From contig NZ_JNJB01000012.1 in assembly GCF_000701505.1 (NCBI RefSeq), positions 62,001 through 126,000 on the forward strand: a stretch of 64,000 nucleotides of DNA, in the 5' to 3' direction. Positions 26,834 to 39,443 of this stretch are shown piece by piece. Positions within the stretch are counted from its first letter, which is position 1. Each line of letters starts with the position of its first letter. This stretch comes from Dyadobacter crusticola DSM 16708. GTDB lineage: Bacteria; Bacteroidota; Bacteroidia; Cytophagales; Spirosomataceae. Under the pieces are notes generated by a model. That model was not told where the DNA came from. It made no database searches and worked only from the letters and a program-made list of their open reading frames with translations. The position numbers were made by a program, and so were the translations under genes.

Positions 26834-28177
26834 ATGTTTAAAAAGATACTCATTGCCAACCGGGGTGAAATAGCCCTGCGGGTTATCAGGACCTGCCGTG
26901 AAATGGGCATTAAAACGGTAGCTGTTTACTCCACTGCTGACAGGGACAGCCTCCACGTAAGATTTGCGGACGAGGCCGTTTGTATCGGTCCTCCTCCGAG
27001 CCGTCAGTCCTATCTGAGCATTCAAAATATTATTTCTGCTGCCGAAGTTACCGGTGCCGACGCAATCCATCCGGGCTACGGATTTTTATCGGAAAATGCC
27101 GAATTCTCGCAAATCTGTGCAGATTATGGCATTAAGTTCATTGGTGCAACAGCAGCGCAGATCAATGGCATGGGCGACAAAGCAACCGCAAAAGCGACCA
27201 TGATCCAGGCTGGTGTGCCGGTTGTTCCAGGTTCCGAAGGTTTGTTAGATTCGATCGAGCACGGCAAAAAACTCGCAGAAGGCATTGGATATCCGGTCAT
27301 TATCAAAGCCACTGCCGGCGGCGGCGGACGCGGGATGCGGATTATCAATAAGCCTGATGAATTTGAGAAAGCATGGAACGATGCACGCACCGAATCGGCA
27401 GCCGCATTTGGGAACGACGGTTTATATCTTGAAAAGTTCGTTGAAGAGCCCCGCCATATTGAAATCCAGATCATCGGAGATCAGTTCGGTAAGGTTTGCC
27501 ACTTGTCGGAACGTGACTGTTCCATTCAGCGCCGTCACCAGAAGCTGGTTGAAGAAACTCCTTCCCCGATCATTACGCCTGAACTGCGTGAAAAGATGGG
27601 AGCTGCTGCGATCAAAGGTGCGCAGGCAATCGGGTATGAGGGTGCAGGAACAATTGAGTTCCTTGTCGACAAGCACGGTGATTTCTATTTCATGGAAATG
27701 AATACCCGTATCCAGGTAGAGCACCCGATTACGGAAGAAGTGACTGACTTCGACCTGATCAAAGAGCAGATCAAAGTTGCCGCAGGTTATCCGATCTCAG
27801 GACAAAACTATACTCCGAAGCTATATGCAATGGAGTGTCGCATCAATGCGGAGGATCCGGCAAATGGTTTCAGGCCAGCACCTGGAAAAATCACGAACCT
27901 GCATTTTCCAGGCGGTCACGGAGTACGGATTGACAGCCACGTTTACAGCGGCTACACCATTCCTCCGAACTACGATTCGATGATTGCCAAGCTGATCGTC
28001 AGCGGACAGTCGCGAGAAGAGGTACTTACCCGCATGAAACGTGCATTGCAGGAGTTTGTGATAGAGGGAATTAAGACAACCATTCCTTTCCACATCAAAT
28101 TAATGGATGATCCAGGTTTCAAATCCGGCAATTTCACTACGAAATACCTCGAAACTTTCGATTTCAAGTCTCTTTGA
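26834..28177 (+). CDS. accC: Acetyl-CoA carboxylase, biotin carboxylase subunit
   Basis: 447 aa, full length for AccC. It begins [25 protein letters not shown]. The ATP-grasp glycine loop GGGGRGMRI is near residues 162-170, with [24 protein letters not shown] and [18 protein letters not shown] providing metal and bicarbonate contacts. It uses ATP and bicarbonate to carboxylate biotin on AccB, the first committed step of fatty acid synthesis. Last gene of the yceD-accC cluster. Confidence 0.97.
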   Translation: MFKKILIANRGEIALRVIRTCREMGIKTVAVYSTADRDSLHVRFADEAVCIGPPPSRQSYLSIQNIISAAEVTGADAIHPGYGFLSENAEFSQICADYGIKFIGATAAQINGMGDKATAKATMIQAGVPVVPGSEGLLDSIEHGKKLAEGIGYPVIIKATAGGGGRGMRIINKPDEFEKAWNDARTESAAAFGNDGLYLEKFVEEPRHIEIQIIGDQFGKVCHLSERDCSIQRRHQKLVEETPSPIITPELREKMGAAAIKGAQAIGYEGAGTIEFLVDKHGDFYFMEMNTRIQVEHPITEEVTDFDLIKEQIKVAAGYPISGQNYTPKLYAMECRINAEDPANGFRPAPGKITNLHFPGGHGVRIDSHVYSGYTIPPNYDSMIAKLIVSGQSREEVLTRMKRALQEFVIEGIKTTIPFHIKLMDDPGFKSGNFTTKYLETFDFKSL

Positions 28178-28200
28178 GATTGAATGGCATACCTACTCAA

Positions 28201-28240
28201 AGCAAAACGCCGGCCAAGTATCCTTGGGCGGCGTTTTGCT
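28201..28240. terminator. Bidirectional terminator after accC
   Basis: AGCAAAACGCC and GGCGTTTTGCT form an 11-bp outer stem with a further inner GC-rich pairing around TATC. It lies 23 nt past accC and 16 nt past the stop of the opposing DUF5618 gene. Confidence 0.85.
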
Positions 28241-28256
28241 TTGCAATGCCGCAGCA

Positions 28257-28625
28257 CTAACTGATCATAGCAAGCATTTTGTAAGCAGCATCCATGCCTT
28301 CCCGGATTGTCCTCACAGAAGGCGTGCCATGATAATATCCTGCAAGATGAAGCGTGTCATAAGCTTCATTTAAATAGGAAAGCAGCGTTTTGTTATACTT
28401 CCTCAGCCTGCATCTGTAATCTTCAATGCTTTTAGGCTTCACGAATTTGCTTCCCTCTTTGCGTTTGAGATATTCATCAGCGATCATCAAAGCTGCATTG
28501 TAGGCGGTACCCGATGCCATTTGAACGTATTTAATATCCTGGTACTCGTTTCCTTCTTTCCTGGCCTTTGTCGTTAAAATCTCCTTCGCATTGGAAAGGT
28601 ACCTGTCTATTTCATGATGTTGCAT
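28257..28625 (-). CDS. DUF5618-family protein
   Basis: 122 aa, all-helical and cytosolic, containing YQDIKYVQMASGTAYNAALM and YNKTLLSYLNEAYDTLHLAGYY, which I recognise as the Bacteroidota DUF5618 family. Its size and helix pattern recall HEPN-like or four-helix small proteins, but no catalytic motif (R-x4-6-H) is obvious. No partner toxin or antitoxin gene is adjacent. Function unknown. Confidence 0.8.
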   Translation of the reverse strand: MQHHEIDRYLSNAKEILTTKARKEGNEYQDIKYVQMASGTAYNAALMIADEYLKRKEGSKFVKPKSIEDYRCRLRKYNKTLLSYLNEAYDTLHLAGYYHGTPSVRTIREGMDAAYKMLAMIS

Positions 28626-28745
28626 GTGTGTGCTTCCTTGTTTTTAGGTTTAATGTAAATGCAAGTTAGCTAATTATTAAACCCGAATCAGAATACATGC
28701 ACTGGTACTATTTATCGATTATCCACCGGAAAAACTGACCAACTT

Positions 28746-30053
28746 CTAAACCACCTCCGGCAAAGAATAAGGCGCTCGGTACTTTCTGGTCAGGAGCTTG
28801 TTTGCGTCTTCGTCTCCAACGAACTTTTCGGTTTTTGGATCAAAAGTTAATGCTTTTCCTGTCCGGTAGGCGATGTTTCCCAGGTGTGCCAGACCAGACG
28901 ATAAGTGGGCCGTTTCAACAGGTGCATTCAATAGTTTCGGATCTTTCGCAACTACGGCATCAATGAAGTTCTTATAGTGATCTCCGCCGGCTTTGCGAGT
29001 CGGGCCGGGCTTTTTTTCTTTTCCCAAAAACGTTTCGTAATAATCGTAACCCTTCACAACCATATAGCCCTCAGATCCATAGAAGATATTGCCGATTCCT
29101 GCCCCGCCTTCATCGTTTGTCATCCACGGGCGTACTTCAAACTCGATCATCTTCTTTTCCTTTGGATAAACAAAGGAAGAGGTCAGCAGCTCGGGCGTTT
29201 CCTTCGCATCGTTCCACAAAAACTTACCACCAGACGAGGTAATCTTTTCAGGAAAAGTGTCGACTCCCAATCCCCACATGCACATATCAGTTTCGTGGAT
29301 TCCCTGGTTACCAATATCTCCATTGCCATAGTTCCAATGCCAGTGCCAGTCGTAATGCACATAGTTTCTGGAAAATGGCTTCATTTCGGCAGGACCGGTC
29401 CATAGATCGTAGTTCAATCCAGCGGGAATAGCCTCCGTACCTTTGTCACCAATATCCGGTCGCCATTTGTAAACCAAACCTCTCGCCATATATACATTGC
29501 CGATCAATCCATCGCGTAAATGTTTCACAGCCTCCTGCAATGCCTCCGAGCTCCGCAGCTGCACGCCGTGCTGCACAATGCGTTTGTATTTGTGGGCAGC
29601 TTCCACCAGCTTGCGCCCTTCATGAAGATTGTGTGAACCGGGTTTTTCCACATATACATCTTTGCCTGCCTGACATGCCCAGATCGCAGCAAGCGCATGC
29701 CAGTGATTCGGTGTTGCGATACTTACTGCATCAATGGATTTATCCTCAAAAACCTTCCGAAGATCGGTTTCCGTTTTAACCTTCTTACCCGTTTTTTCAG
29801 CAAATTCCTTCGCTCTCAGCTGCACAACATTGTTATCCGGGTCACACAAAGTTGCGACCTCCACATTGCTCAGGTCGTTGAAACCCGCTATGTGACTTTT
29901 CCCCCTTCCATTAACCCCTAAAACAGCTACTCTCACGCGGTCATTTGCACCAAATGCACTTGCTGGCACAATGTAAGGGATCGATAATGCAACAGCAGCG
30001 CTCGTTGAATTTTTGATAAAATCCCTCCTTGAAACTTCGTTTTCCTTTTTCAT
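28746..30053 (-). CDS. Gfo/Idh/MocA-family oxidoreductase, Tat-exported
   Basis: 435 aa from the ATG at 30053. The N-terminus has a twin-arginine signal (SRRDFIKNSTSAAVALS), implying export as a folded, cofactor-loaded protein. The Rossmann domain has VAVLGVNGRGKSH and SIATPNHWHALAAIWACQAGKDVYVEKP, the last containing the EKP motif of the family. The C-terminal alpha/beta domain has DWHWHWNYGNGDIGNQGIHETDM. Exported members act on sugars or glycosides in the periplasm using bound NAD(P). The substrate is unknown. Confidence 0.9.
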   Translation of the reverse strand: MKKENEVSRRDFIKNSTSAAVALSIPYIVPASAFGANDRVRVAVLGVNGRGKSHIAGFNDLSNVEVATLCDPDNNVVQLRAKEFAEKTGKKVKTETDLRKVFEDKSIDAVSIATPNHWHALAAIWACQAGKDVYVEKPGSHNLHEGRKLVEAAHKYKRIVQHGVQLRSSEALQEAVKHLRDGLIGNVYMARGLVYKWRPDIGDKGTEAIPAGLNYDLWTGPAEMKPFSRNYVHYDWHWHWNYGNGDIGNQGIHETDMCMWGLGVDTFPEKITSSGGKFLWNDAKETPELLTSSFVYPKEKKMIEFEVRPWMTNDEGGAGIGNIFYGSEGYMVVKGYDYYETFLGKEKKPGPTRKAGGDHYKNFIDAVVAKDPKLLNAPVETAHLSSGLAHLGNIAYRTGKALTFDPKTEKFVGDEDANKLLTRKYRAPYSLPEVV

Positions 30054-30177
30054 ATACAAGAGTTTAAGACTAGACTATCTATGGTAAGTTGTAATTAGGA
30101 AGCTGACTAACACGCAAACTCTCGTTGATCGAGCGCTATGGAGAAGTACGATGGTTTGATGCTTTGGTACTATCTCA

Positions 30178-31500
30178 TTATATAATTTGTATAATTCCGT
30201 ATGCACTTACCGTCAGAATAGCAATTACGCTAACCCAGAAAAACACGTCGTACGCGGATGAAGGCTTCAATGCGGCCGGCAATTCACGGAAGCGGAACAC
30301 AAGAGACACGTAAACAATAAGCAGCAGTAAAATAGATGTGGCAATGCCGCCGAGTATTACCATCATAACTGGCGACTGGAAGAATAGGAATAACACGCAC
30401 CAGACAGCAGGCAAAGCCCAGGAAAGGATACCGATTGCTTCGCGCTGATTGGCTTCTGTATCAAATTTCATCCAGCCTAATTGTCCGAAAGCATCGCCCC
30501 AAACACGCGCCCAGCTCGCAGTGGCGGTAAATAAAGTGGAATATAATGCGAAGAATGCGCCTACTAAGAAGAGGGTTTTAGCCCAGGGACCAAGTGTCAC
30601 GGTAAATATCCCGGACAATATTTCAACCATTTTGTATCCTTCCGGAACAGTACCCTGGCTATGCAGAACAGCCGCCCCCAAAAGGTAAAAAGCCGCAGTC
30701 ACGATTGTATAAACAACCATTGACAATACTGCGTCAAGATACATTACATTGAACCAGCCTTTTGCCCGCTCGCTCCATTCCTTGCTGCCATCATTTGGAC
30801 CCGAATAGGCTGCGTAGCCTTTTTCAATGCACCAATAATTGTAATACATGATCTCGTCGCCGCCAACTCCAGTAATGCCAAACGCCCCGAATGCAGTAGC
30901 GACCATTCCCGCAGGAAGTGTGAATTCAAGTCCCGACTTGATATCCGGCCACGCAATTGCGTATTCGGTATCCTGCAGTAAGAAGAGTGAGGTCAGTATG
31001 ACAGAAGTAAAAAGCATGATCATCACCAGCGAGCCTTTTTCAACTATGCCATAACGCCCTTTGTATACCAAAAAAGACGTAAGTAAAACAGAGATGATCG
31101 CCCAGGCATTTACAGGTATACCAGGCCAAGCCATGTGCAGCACTATTGCGACCCCTCCTACAATGCCACCCACCTGTAACAGTTTCAGGCCTTGCAGTGA
31201 AAGCCACAGCCAGATACTCCAATGCGCTTTCCCGAGCTTCAACCCGGGCAGCTGGTTGAAGTTGTGCATGATGAAAGTGCCTGAATAGATTGCATTCTTA
31301 CCAAATTCGAGCTGCAATGCCACTTTGACCAAACAGCTTAGAATGATAATCCAGAACATCACGAAGCCCGCCTTTGCACCTAATGCAGTAGTAGCGATCA
31401 GCTCGCCGGAGCCAACAATGGCGGCCGACAAAATGAAGCCGGGTCCAAGATAGCGGAGCCTGCCGAAGAATGTAGAGGGAGGATTCAGGATTTGGGCCAT
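30178..31500 (-). CDS. Nramp-family transporter homologue lacking canonical metal motifs
   Basis: 440 aa with about 11-12 membrane helices. The opening RLRYLGPGFILSAAIVGSGE aligns with the Nramp TM1 GPGF...DPGN block, but DPGN is replaced by GSGE (G30-S31-G32-E33). In TM6 the MPH motif is replaced by ITG (FGAFGITGVGGDEIMYYNYW). These residues normally coordinate Mn/Fe, so the substrate is unlikely to be a standard divalent metal. It belongs to the SGELIATT subgroup of PF01566 that I recall as uncharacterised. The stop lies 119 nt from the oxidoreductase gene on the same strand. Confidence 0.8.
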   Translation of the reverse strand: MAQILNPPSTFFGRLRYLGPGFILSAAIVGSGELIATTALGAKAGFVMFWIIILSCLVKVALQLEFGKNAIYSGTFIMHNFNQLPGLKLGKAHWSIWLWLSLQGLKLLQVGGIVGGVAIVLHMAWPGIPVNAWAIISVLLTSFLVYKGRYGIVEKGSLVMIMLFTSVILTSLFLLQDTEYAIAWPDIKSGLEFTLPAGMVATAFGAFGITGVGGDEIMYYNYWCIEKGYAAYSGPNDGSKEWSERAKGWFNVMYLDAVLSMVVYTIVTAAFYLLGAAVLHSQGTVPEGYKMVEILSGIFTVTLGPWAKTLFLVGAFFALYSTLFTATASWARVWGDAFGQLGWMKFDTEANQREAIGILSWALPAVWCVLFLFFQSPVMMVILGGIATSILLLLIVYVSLVFRFRELPAALKPSSAYDVFFWVSVIAILTVSAYGIIQII

Positions 31501-31555
31501 TTGCAGAAATGCTTTTAGCCAAAAGCCTGGATTTGAGGTTAGTTACTTCATATTA

Positions 31556-31622
31556 TTGCCACGAATGCACCGCTACGGCGGACCGTGAATTAACACAAAA
31601 GCAATTCGTGCATTCGTGGCAA
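31556..31622. repeat. Palindromic repeat family C
   Basis: TTGCCACGAATGCAC (31556-31570) and GTGCATTCGTGGCAA (31608-31622) are perfect 15-bp inverted arms around a 37-nt loop containing GTGAATTAACACAAAAGC. It sits just past the stop-proximal end of the gene at 31630 and before the Nramp start, so it may terminate transcription of the upstream gene. Confidence 0.7.
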
Positions 31623-31629
31623 TCAAAGA

Positions 31630-33090
31630 TCAAAGATTCCCAACAGCCTGGTGGATCTGTTTAACGGTATCTACGTAGTTATCTTCATTCGGGAGCCCGA
31701 AAAGTGACTTTTCTTTGATGATCTGCGCTACGTTCTCAGGTACCAGCTTTTCCCAGCCGGGTTCGCCGCGCTTGATCTTTTCGAGTACACTGTCCGTTGT
31801 AATGTGCATGTGCTCCTTGTTATAGTTCCGGATATCCTCGATCTTGTCGTTGATAATCAGATATTGGAAAAGAGGCTGCAAATGGGCAGGTACCACGAAA
31901 TTCTCACAACTGTAAACCGATCCGTCGGGCTGCAATGTCGGGTAAATAAACAGCTTCACCTTTCGGCTAAACAGCGTTGCGAACGATTCGAGAATGCCGC
32001 CGGGAAGGAATTCATAATGCTTTTCCTCGAAAATATCCTGCAAGCTCGGGCTACCCAGCAGTAAGCCTGCTTTCAGCTTGGTAAGTCTCGAAAGATAAGC
32101 TACCAGCCTGTAATATTCGTGGTGGTTGGAGATCATTACCATGTGCCCCAATGAACACAGAATGTCGACACGGTCGAGGAAATCCTTTTCGTCGATATCC
32201 CGGTCGCCGGCTTTCAGGTTATGCAATGTAAGCTCGGAAATCAGTACAACTTTCGACTCGTCTACATCAGGCTCGGCCAGAAATTGCTTTTGTCCGTTGC
32301 TGATCAGGTCTATATGTACATTCGTGATCGGTCGTAACCGGCCGCGCATCATGAGAATGTGCTTTTTGTACAAAGCTTCCGAAGGCTGCAAAACGCCGCC
32401 GTCGCTGCCAAACAATGCGGCATCAGTAAATCCGTTTTTAACCAGCCGCAGGCTCATCAAACGATTGTCAACCTTCACGAAATCAGGTCCGCTGAAACGT
32501 ACCATATCGATTTCAATGCGATCAGTCGTCAGATCGTCCATCAATGAAAGCAGCAGTGTTTCCGGTGATTTGTAGTAGAAAAAACAACCATACATCAGGT
32601 TCACCCCTATAATTCCCAGCGCCTGCTGTTGAAGGATATTCTCATCGTCGCGCATGCGGACGTGGATAACAACATAGTTGGTCGGCCCCATGGGCGTCAG
32701 CTGAAACTGCAACCCAATCCAGCCGTGCGATTCATTGGTTTTCTGAAAATTCAATGCAACAACGGTATTGGCAAATGCAAAAAACTGGCTGTCTTCGCCT
32801 CTCTTCTCAGAAAGTCGCTTTTCGACCAGGTTATATTCCCGATTCAGCATTTTCATCAATCGTGATTCTACCACATACCTTCCGCCCTCTTCCGTACCGT
32901 AAATGGCATCGCTGAAAGTCATATCATAGGCTGACATCGTTTTTGCAACTGTGCCCGAAGCGCCTCCCGCCTTGAAAAAATATGCTGCTGTCTCCTGCCC
33001 TGCCCCGATCTCTGCAAAAGAGCCATAAATCCTGCGATCAAGATTGATTCTTAACGCTTTTTGTTTTGTACCAAGGTTTTTTTCGTACAT
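31630..33090 (-). CDS. Conserved protein of unknown function (GAGQE-type)
   Basis: 486 aa, no signal peptide or membrane helix. It starts MYEKNLGTKQKALRINLDRR and has GSFAEIGAGQETAAYFFKAG, SGTVAKTMSAYDMTFSDAIYG, HGWIGLQFQLTP and LQQQALGIIGVNLMYGCF. Near-identical stretches occur in proteins I recall from other Bacteroidota and cyanobacteria, sometimes labelled as TonB-dependent receptor; that label cannot be right, since nothing here resembles a barrel or plug. High conservation suggests a cytosolic enzyme or assembly factor. Single gene, with nothing informative next to it. Function not known to me. Confidence 0.75.
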   Translation of the reverse strand: MYEKNLGTKQKALRINLDRRIYGSFAEIGAGQETAAYFFKAGGASGTVAKTMSAYDMTFSDAIYGTEEGGRYVVESRLMKMLNREYNLVEKRLSEKRGEDSQFFAFANTVVALNFQKTNESHGWIGLQFQLTPMGPTNYVVIHVRMRDDENILQQQALGIIGVNLMYGCFFYYKSPETLLLSLMDDLTTDRIEIDMVRFSGPDFVKVDNRLMSLRLVKNGFTDAALFGSDGGVLQPSEALYKKHILMMRGRLRPITNVHIDLISNGQKQFLAEPDVDESKVVLISELTLHNLKAGDRDIDEKDFLDRVDILCSLGHMVMISNHHEYYRLVAYLSRLTKLKAGLLLGSPSLQDIFEEKHYEFLPGGILESFATLFSRKVKLFIYPTLQPDGSVYSCENFVVPAHLQPLFQYLIINDKIEDIRNYNKEHMHITTDSVLEKIKRGEPGWEKLVPENVAQIIKEKSLFGLPNEDNYVDTVKQIHQAVGNL

Positions 33091-33216
33091 AACTTTGTCT
33101 GAATTAGATGAACGGCTTACATGTAAATATAAAAAAAATACACCCGATATGTAACTACATTTAGTTGGCGTATATATTCAGAATGGAAAAGTTCTAAAAT
33201 TTATTGCCAAAAACTG

Positions 33217-33630
33217 ATGATTTTAAAACAGAAGTCAATGCCAGATCTGCCCTATCTGTTTACTTACGGAACTTTGAGAAGAGGATTTAAAAACCCTGTG
33301 GCGCAGCAGCTGCATGCACATTCCCTGTTCATTGATGAGGGCTTTTTTCATGGACTTCTGTATCAGGTGGAATGGTATCCCGGTGCAATTTTCGCACCTG
33401 ATAGTTCAGCAAAGGTTTATGGGGAAGTTTTTCAACTTACATCGCCGGAAATATTACGCGATTTAGATGAATATGAGGATCTTATGGAAGATGAAGCCGC
33501 AAGTTTATACCTCAGAAAAAAGGTACCTGTGCATTTGAAGACGGGAGGTCTTTTCTACTGCTGGACATACATTTACAACCAGCCCGTCGGGGATTTGAAG
33601 TTGATCGAAACCGGTATTTTCATAGGCTAA
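33217..33630 (+). CDS. Gamma-glutamylcyclotransferase-like (AIG2/GGCT) protein
   Basis: 137 aa with the GGCT fold signature LFTYGTLRRGFKNPVAQQL and an acidic D-E-Y-E-D segment (DLDEYEDLMEDE) that normally supplies the catalytic Glu. The ATG at 33238 (MPDLPYLF) is an alternative start closer to the family norm. Members release 5-oxoproline from gamma-glutamyl amines or peptides. Its stop overlaps the opposing coaX stop by 4 nt. Confidence 0.85.
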   Translation: MILKQKSMPDLPYLFTYGTLRRGFKNPVAQQLHAHSLFIDEGFFHGLLYQVEWYPGAIFAPDSSAKVYGEVFQLTSPEILRDLDEYEDLMEDEAASLYLRKKVPVHLKTGGLFYCWTYIYNQPVGDLKLIETGIFIG

Positions 33631-34394
33631 CCTTTGACCTTTTCGCCAATTACACGCAGTCCGTCCAATGTAAGCTTATTGTCGATTTCAACGAATTCAT
33701 CTTTCAGGGTTTCGATAATGGAAGAAAGCCCGCCCGTTGCAACGGCAATGCATTCACCGCCAAGTTCTTCACGAATGCGGCTGATCAATGACTTCACCAG
33801 ACCTTCATATCCCAATAATATACCGGCCTGGATCGCCTCCGTTGTGTTCTTTCCGATTGCCGTGGAAGGAAGCACAAGCGGCACTTCGGGGAGCTGCGCC
33901 GTGTTTGCAAAAAGCGCTTTTACAGCAGTGACAAGTCCCGGCAAAATCGCCACGCCCAAGATCTTGCTGTCTTTGGATACGGTTGTAAATGTAAGTGCGG
34001 TACCGAAATCCACCACCACACAATTTTGCTGATATCTTGATCTCACCGCCACTGCATTGGCGATCAGATCTGCTCCTATCTCGTGCGGGTGGTCGATTTC
34101 TATTTCCAAGTCAGGATAAATATCCGGACCGACCACAATGATATGTTCACCAAACAGCGACCGGAGCATTTTCAAAATCACGGGCGTTAATGCAGGCACT
34201 ACGCTGCTCAGCACGACCGTTTCCATGTCACCAAACCAGAGCCCAGCTTCCAGGAAATGCAGCCGCAGCTTAGATTCATAATGCGCCTCACTTTCCTGCG
34301 GCAGCGACCGCATTCGCCACAGGTGCTCCCAGGAGCCAAATTGATAAAGTCCGAAAACCGTGTCGGTATTGCCGACATCCACCGCTAACAACAT
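33627..34394 (-). CDS. coaX: Type III pantothenate kinase
   Basis: 255 aa from the ATG at 34394 (MLLAVDVGNTDTVFGLY); the frame is open nine codons further upstream but homologues start here. The ASKHA phosphate-1 motif DVGNT, the pantothenate/Asp segment HEIGADLIANAVAVRSRY, VVDFGTALTF and GILLGYEGLVKSLI are all typical of CoaX. It catalyses ATP-dependent phosphorylation of pantothenate, the first step of CoA synthesis. Length matches the family. Confidence 0.95.
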   Translation of the reverse strand: MLLAVDVGNTDTVFGLYQFGSWEHLWRMRSLPQESEAHYESKLRLHFLEAGLWFGDMETVVLSSVVPALTPVILKMLRSLFGEHIIVVGPDIYPDLEIEIDHPHEIGADLIANAVAVRSRYQQNCVVVDFGTALTFTTVSKDSKILGVAILPGLVTAVKALFANTAQLPEVPLVLPSTAIGKNTTEAIQAGILLGYEGLVKSLISRIREELGGECIAVATGGLSSIIETLKDEFVEIDNKLTLDGLRVIGEKVKG

Positions 34395-34492
34395 GAAAAG
34401 AGCATTTACGTGTCGGGGCAAATAAAGCCATTATTCAAATAAAACTTGATCATTCCCTGCTTTAACATCTGTTTCTTTTTGATTATCCATAA

Positions 34493-37954
<3,462 letters not shown>

Positions 37955-37957
37955 GTA

Positions 37958-38527
37958 CTACTTTTTTACAGCTGTTAAAACATATTCAGCCTTTACCTGG
38001 ATCACCTGCGCGATTTTGACAAAAACAACTTGCGGGACTTCGATTTTGTGATCCGTAAGTGGTACTTCAAAACTGGAAGTAATAGTAATCTTATCCCCAT
38101 CCACTTTCATTTTACCCTTTAAAGTCCGCTCTTTGGTTACTCCGTGTACTGTGAACTTACCGGTTGCAGATACATCATACTGACCGTTTTTGGTGTAATC
38201 AGGCGCATTATCAATCTTCCCGGTAAATGTGGCTGTGGGGTATTTGTCGGATTCAATGTAGTTCTCATTGAAATGTTCCTGCATCAGCTTGTTTGGAAAA
38301 ACGAAATCGCGCATGTTCATCCGGATCGCCATTTCTCCATTGGCAGTGTTCAGGATAGCCTGCGACTTTTTATTTTCTGCATTGATGTTTTCCAAAGGTG
38401 TTTCCGATGAAAAACGGGTATTACCCGTGGAAGTAGAAAACTTGCCGCCTTGTCCAAATGTTTTCGGAGAAGATATAGCGATCCCTAGCGCAGTCAGAAC
38501 TACCGCGCACAATAAGTGAAGTTTCAT
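37958..38527 (-). CDS. YceI-family periplasmic lipocalin-like protein
   Basis: 189 aa with a signal peptide (about 1-25). YceI features: FPNKLMQEHFNENYIESDKY, PTATFTGKI, VSATGKFTVHGVTKERTLKG and a final VPQVVFVKIAQVIQVKAEY strand. YceI proteins form a lipocalin-like barrel binding isoprenoids such as polyprenyl quinones. Last gene of Rieske-DUF5777-yceI, 6 nt after DUF5777, which suggests a shared electron-transfer or lipid-handling role. Confidence 0.88.
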   Translation of the reverse strand: MKLHLLCAVVLTALGIAISSPKTFGQGGKFSTSTGNTRFSSETPLENINAENKKSQAILNTANGEMAIRMNMRDFVFPNKLMQEHFNENYIESDKYPTATFTGKIDNAPDYTKNGQYDVSATGKFTVHGVTKERTLKGKMKVDGDKITITSSFEVPLTDHKIEVPQVVFVKIAQVIQVKAEYVLTAVKK

Positions 38528-38533
38528 AGTTTG

Positions 38534-39430
38534 TTATTGATCTGTTGATTTCCGCCTTTTACTGTTTTTATCAAAACTGAAAGTCCGGGAAATATTGAAG
38601 CCGTAATGGATATCACCCTTACCCCAGGAACCTGTCGTTTCTCCTATAAACTGCTTTTCGATCATCCCCAGCGAATTGGTAAAATGCAGCTGAAAAACGT
38701 GTCCGCCTGTTTCGATATCAACTCCGAACGACATTGAATCGTGGTAAGGCGCGGTACGCGTGTTTTTCTCCCGGGCCGTGTAAAAGTATTCTCCGTTGAG
38801 CGAGACGCGTTTCGAAAGCTTGAACCTGCCGCCAATCCCGACAGCCAGCAGCAACTTTTCATCACCCGATATTTCAGGTTTATTTCTGAACAGATATGTG
38901 GGCGAGAGTTGCAGCGAAAGCCGCTCCCCAAACTTCCGGGCGATCAGTACCTGCGCGGAGTAGTACAGCTTATCCTGAAATTCCAGTTCCTTGTTCACAG
39001 TAGCGACACCTGTACCTCCAAAAAGCGTTACAGAAACCGGAATGGAATGCGCGCCTGTGCTTTGTTTCAGCAGCTTATATTTTCCAAAGAAATCATAAAC
39101 CTTCTGGGATGTGCTCCGGCCCACTCCGATCATGAAATCGTCGGTAAGTCCATACTCAAATCCCATTCGCATTGTCGCCTGGTCGAGTCCAAAAAACTGG
39201 TAAGCGCCTGAGTTCAGCCGGCCAAAACGGTGCGAGATCCGGAAATCGAGATGCTTCTTTTTCATCGTTTCCACCGAGTGTCCATTCACAACCCGGGTAG
39301 ATTTAAAGGTGGCCGTCACAGGGACCCGTTGCGCACTATCCTGTTGGGAAAGTTCATTCAGCAGATCGTCCTGGGCATAGAGATTTGTTGTACAAACCAC
39401 CAATGGTAGTACAAAGCGGAGCATTTTCAT
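38534..39430 (-). CDS. DUF5777-family outer-membrane beta-barrel protein
   Basis: 298 aa with a signal peptide (MKMLRFVLPLVVCTTNLYAQ). It contains KHLDFRISHRFGRLNSGAYQ, FFGLDQATMRMGFEYGLTDD and GVGIGGRFKLSKRVSLNGEYFY, the pattern of DUF5777, followed by alternating amphipathic strands and the final FHYGFNISRTF-like strand expected of a barrel. It often sits next to YceI and Rieske-type genes in Bacteroidota. 13 nt separate it from the Rieske gene upstream. Function unproven. Confidence 0.8.
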   Translation of the reverse strand: MKMLRFVLPLVVCTTNLYAQDDLLNELSQQDSAQRVPVTATFKSTRVVNGHSVETMKKKHLDFRISHRFGRLNSGAYQFFGLDQATMRMGFEYGLTDDFMIGVGRSTSQKVYDFFGKYKLLKQSTGAHSIPVSVTLFGGTGVATVNKELEFQDKLYYSAQVLIARKFGERLSLQLSPTYLFRNKPEISGDEKLLLAVGIGGRFKLSKRVSLNGEYFYTAREKNTRTAPYHDSMSFGVDIETGGHVFQLHFTNSLGMIEKQFIGETTGSWGKGDIHYGFNISRTFSFDKNSKRRKSTDQ

Positions 39431-39443
39431 AGATGCAGTGATA

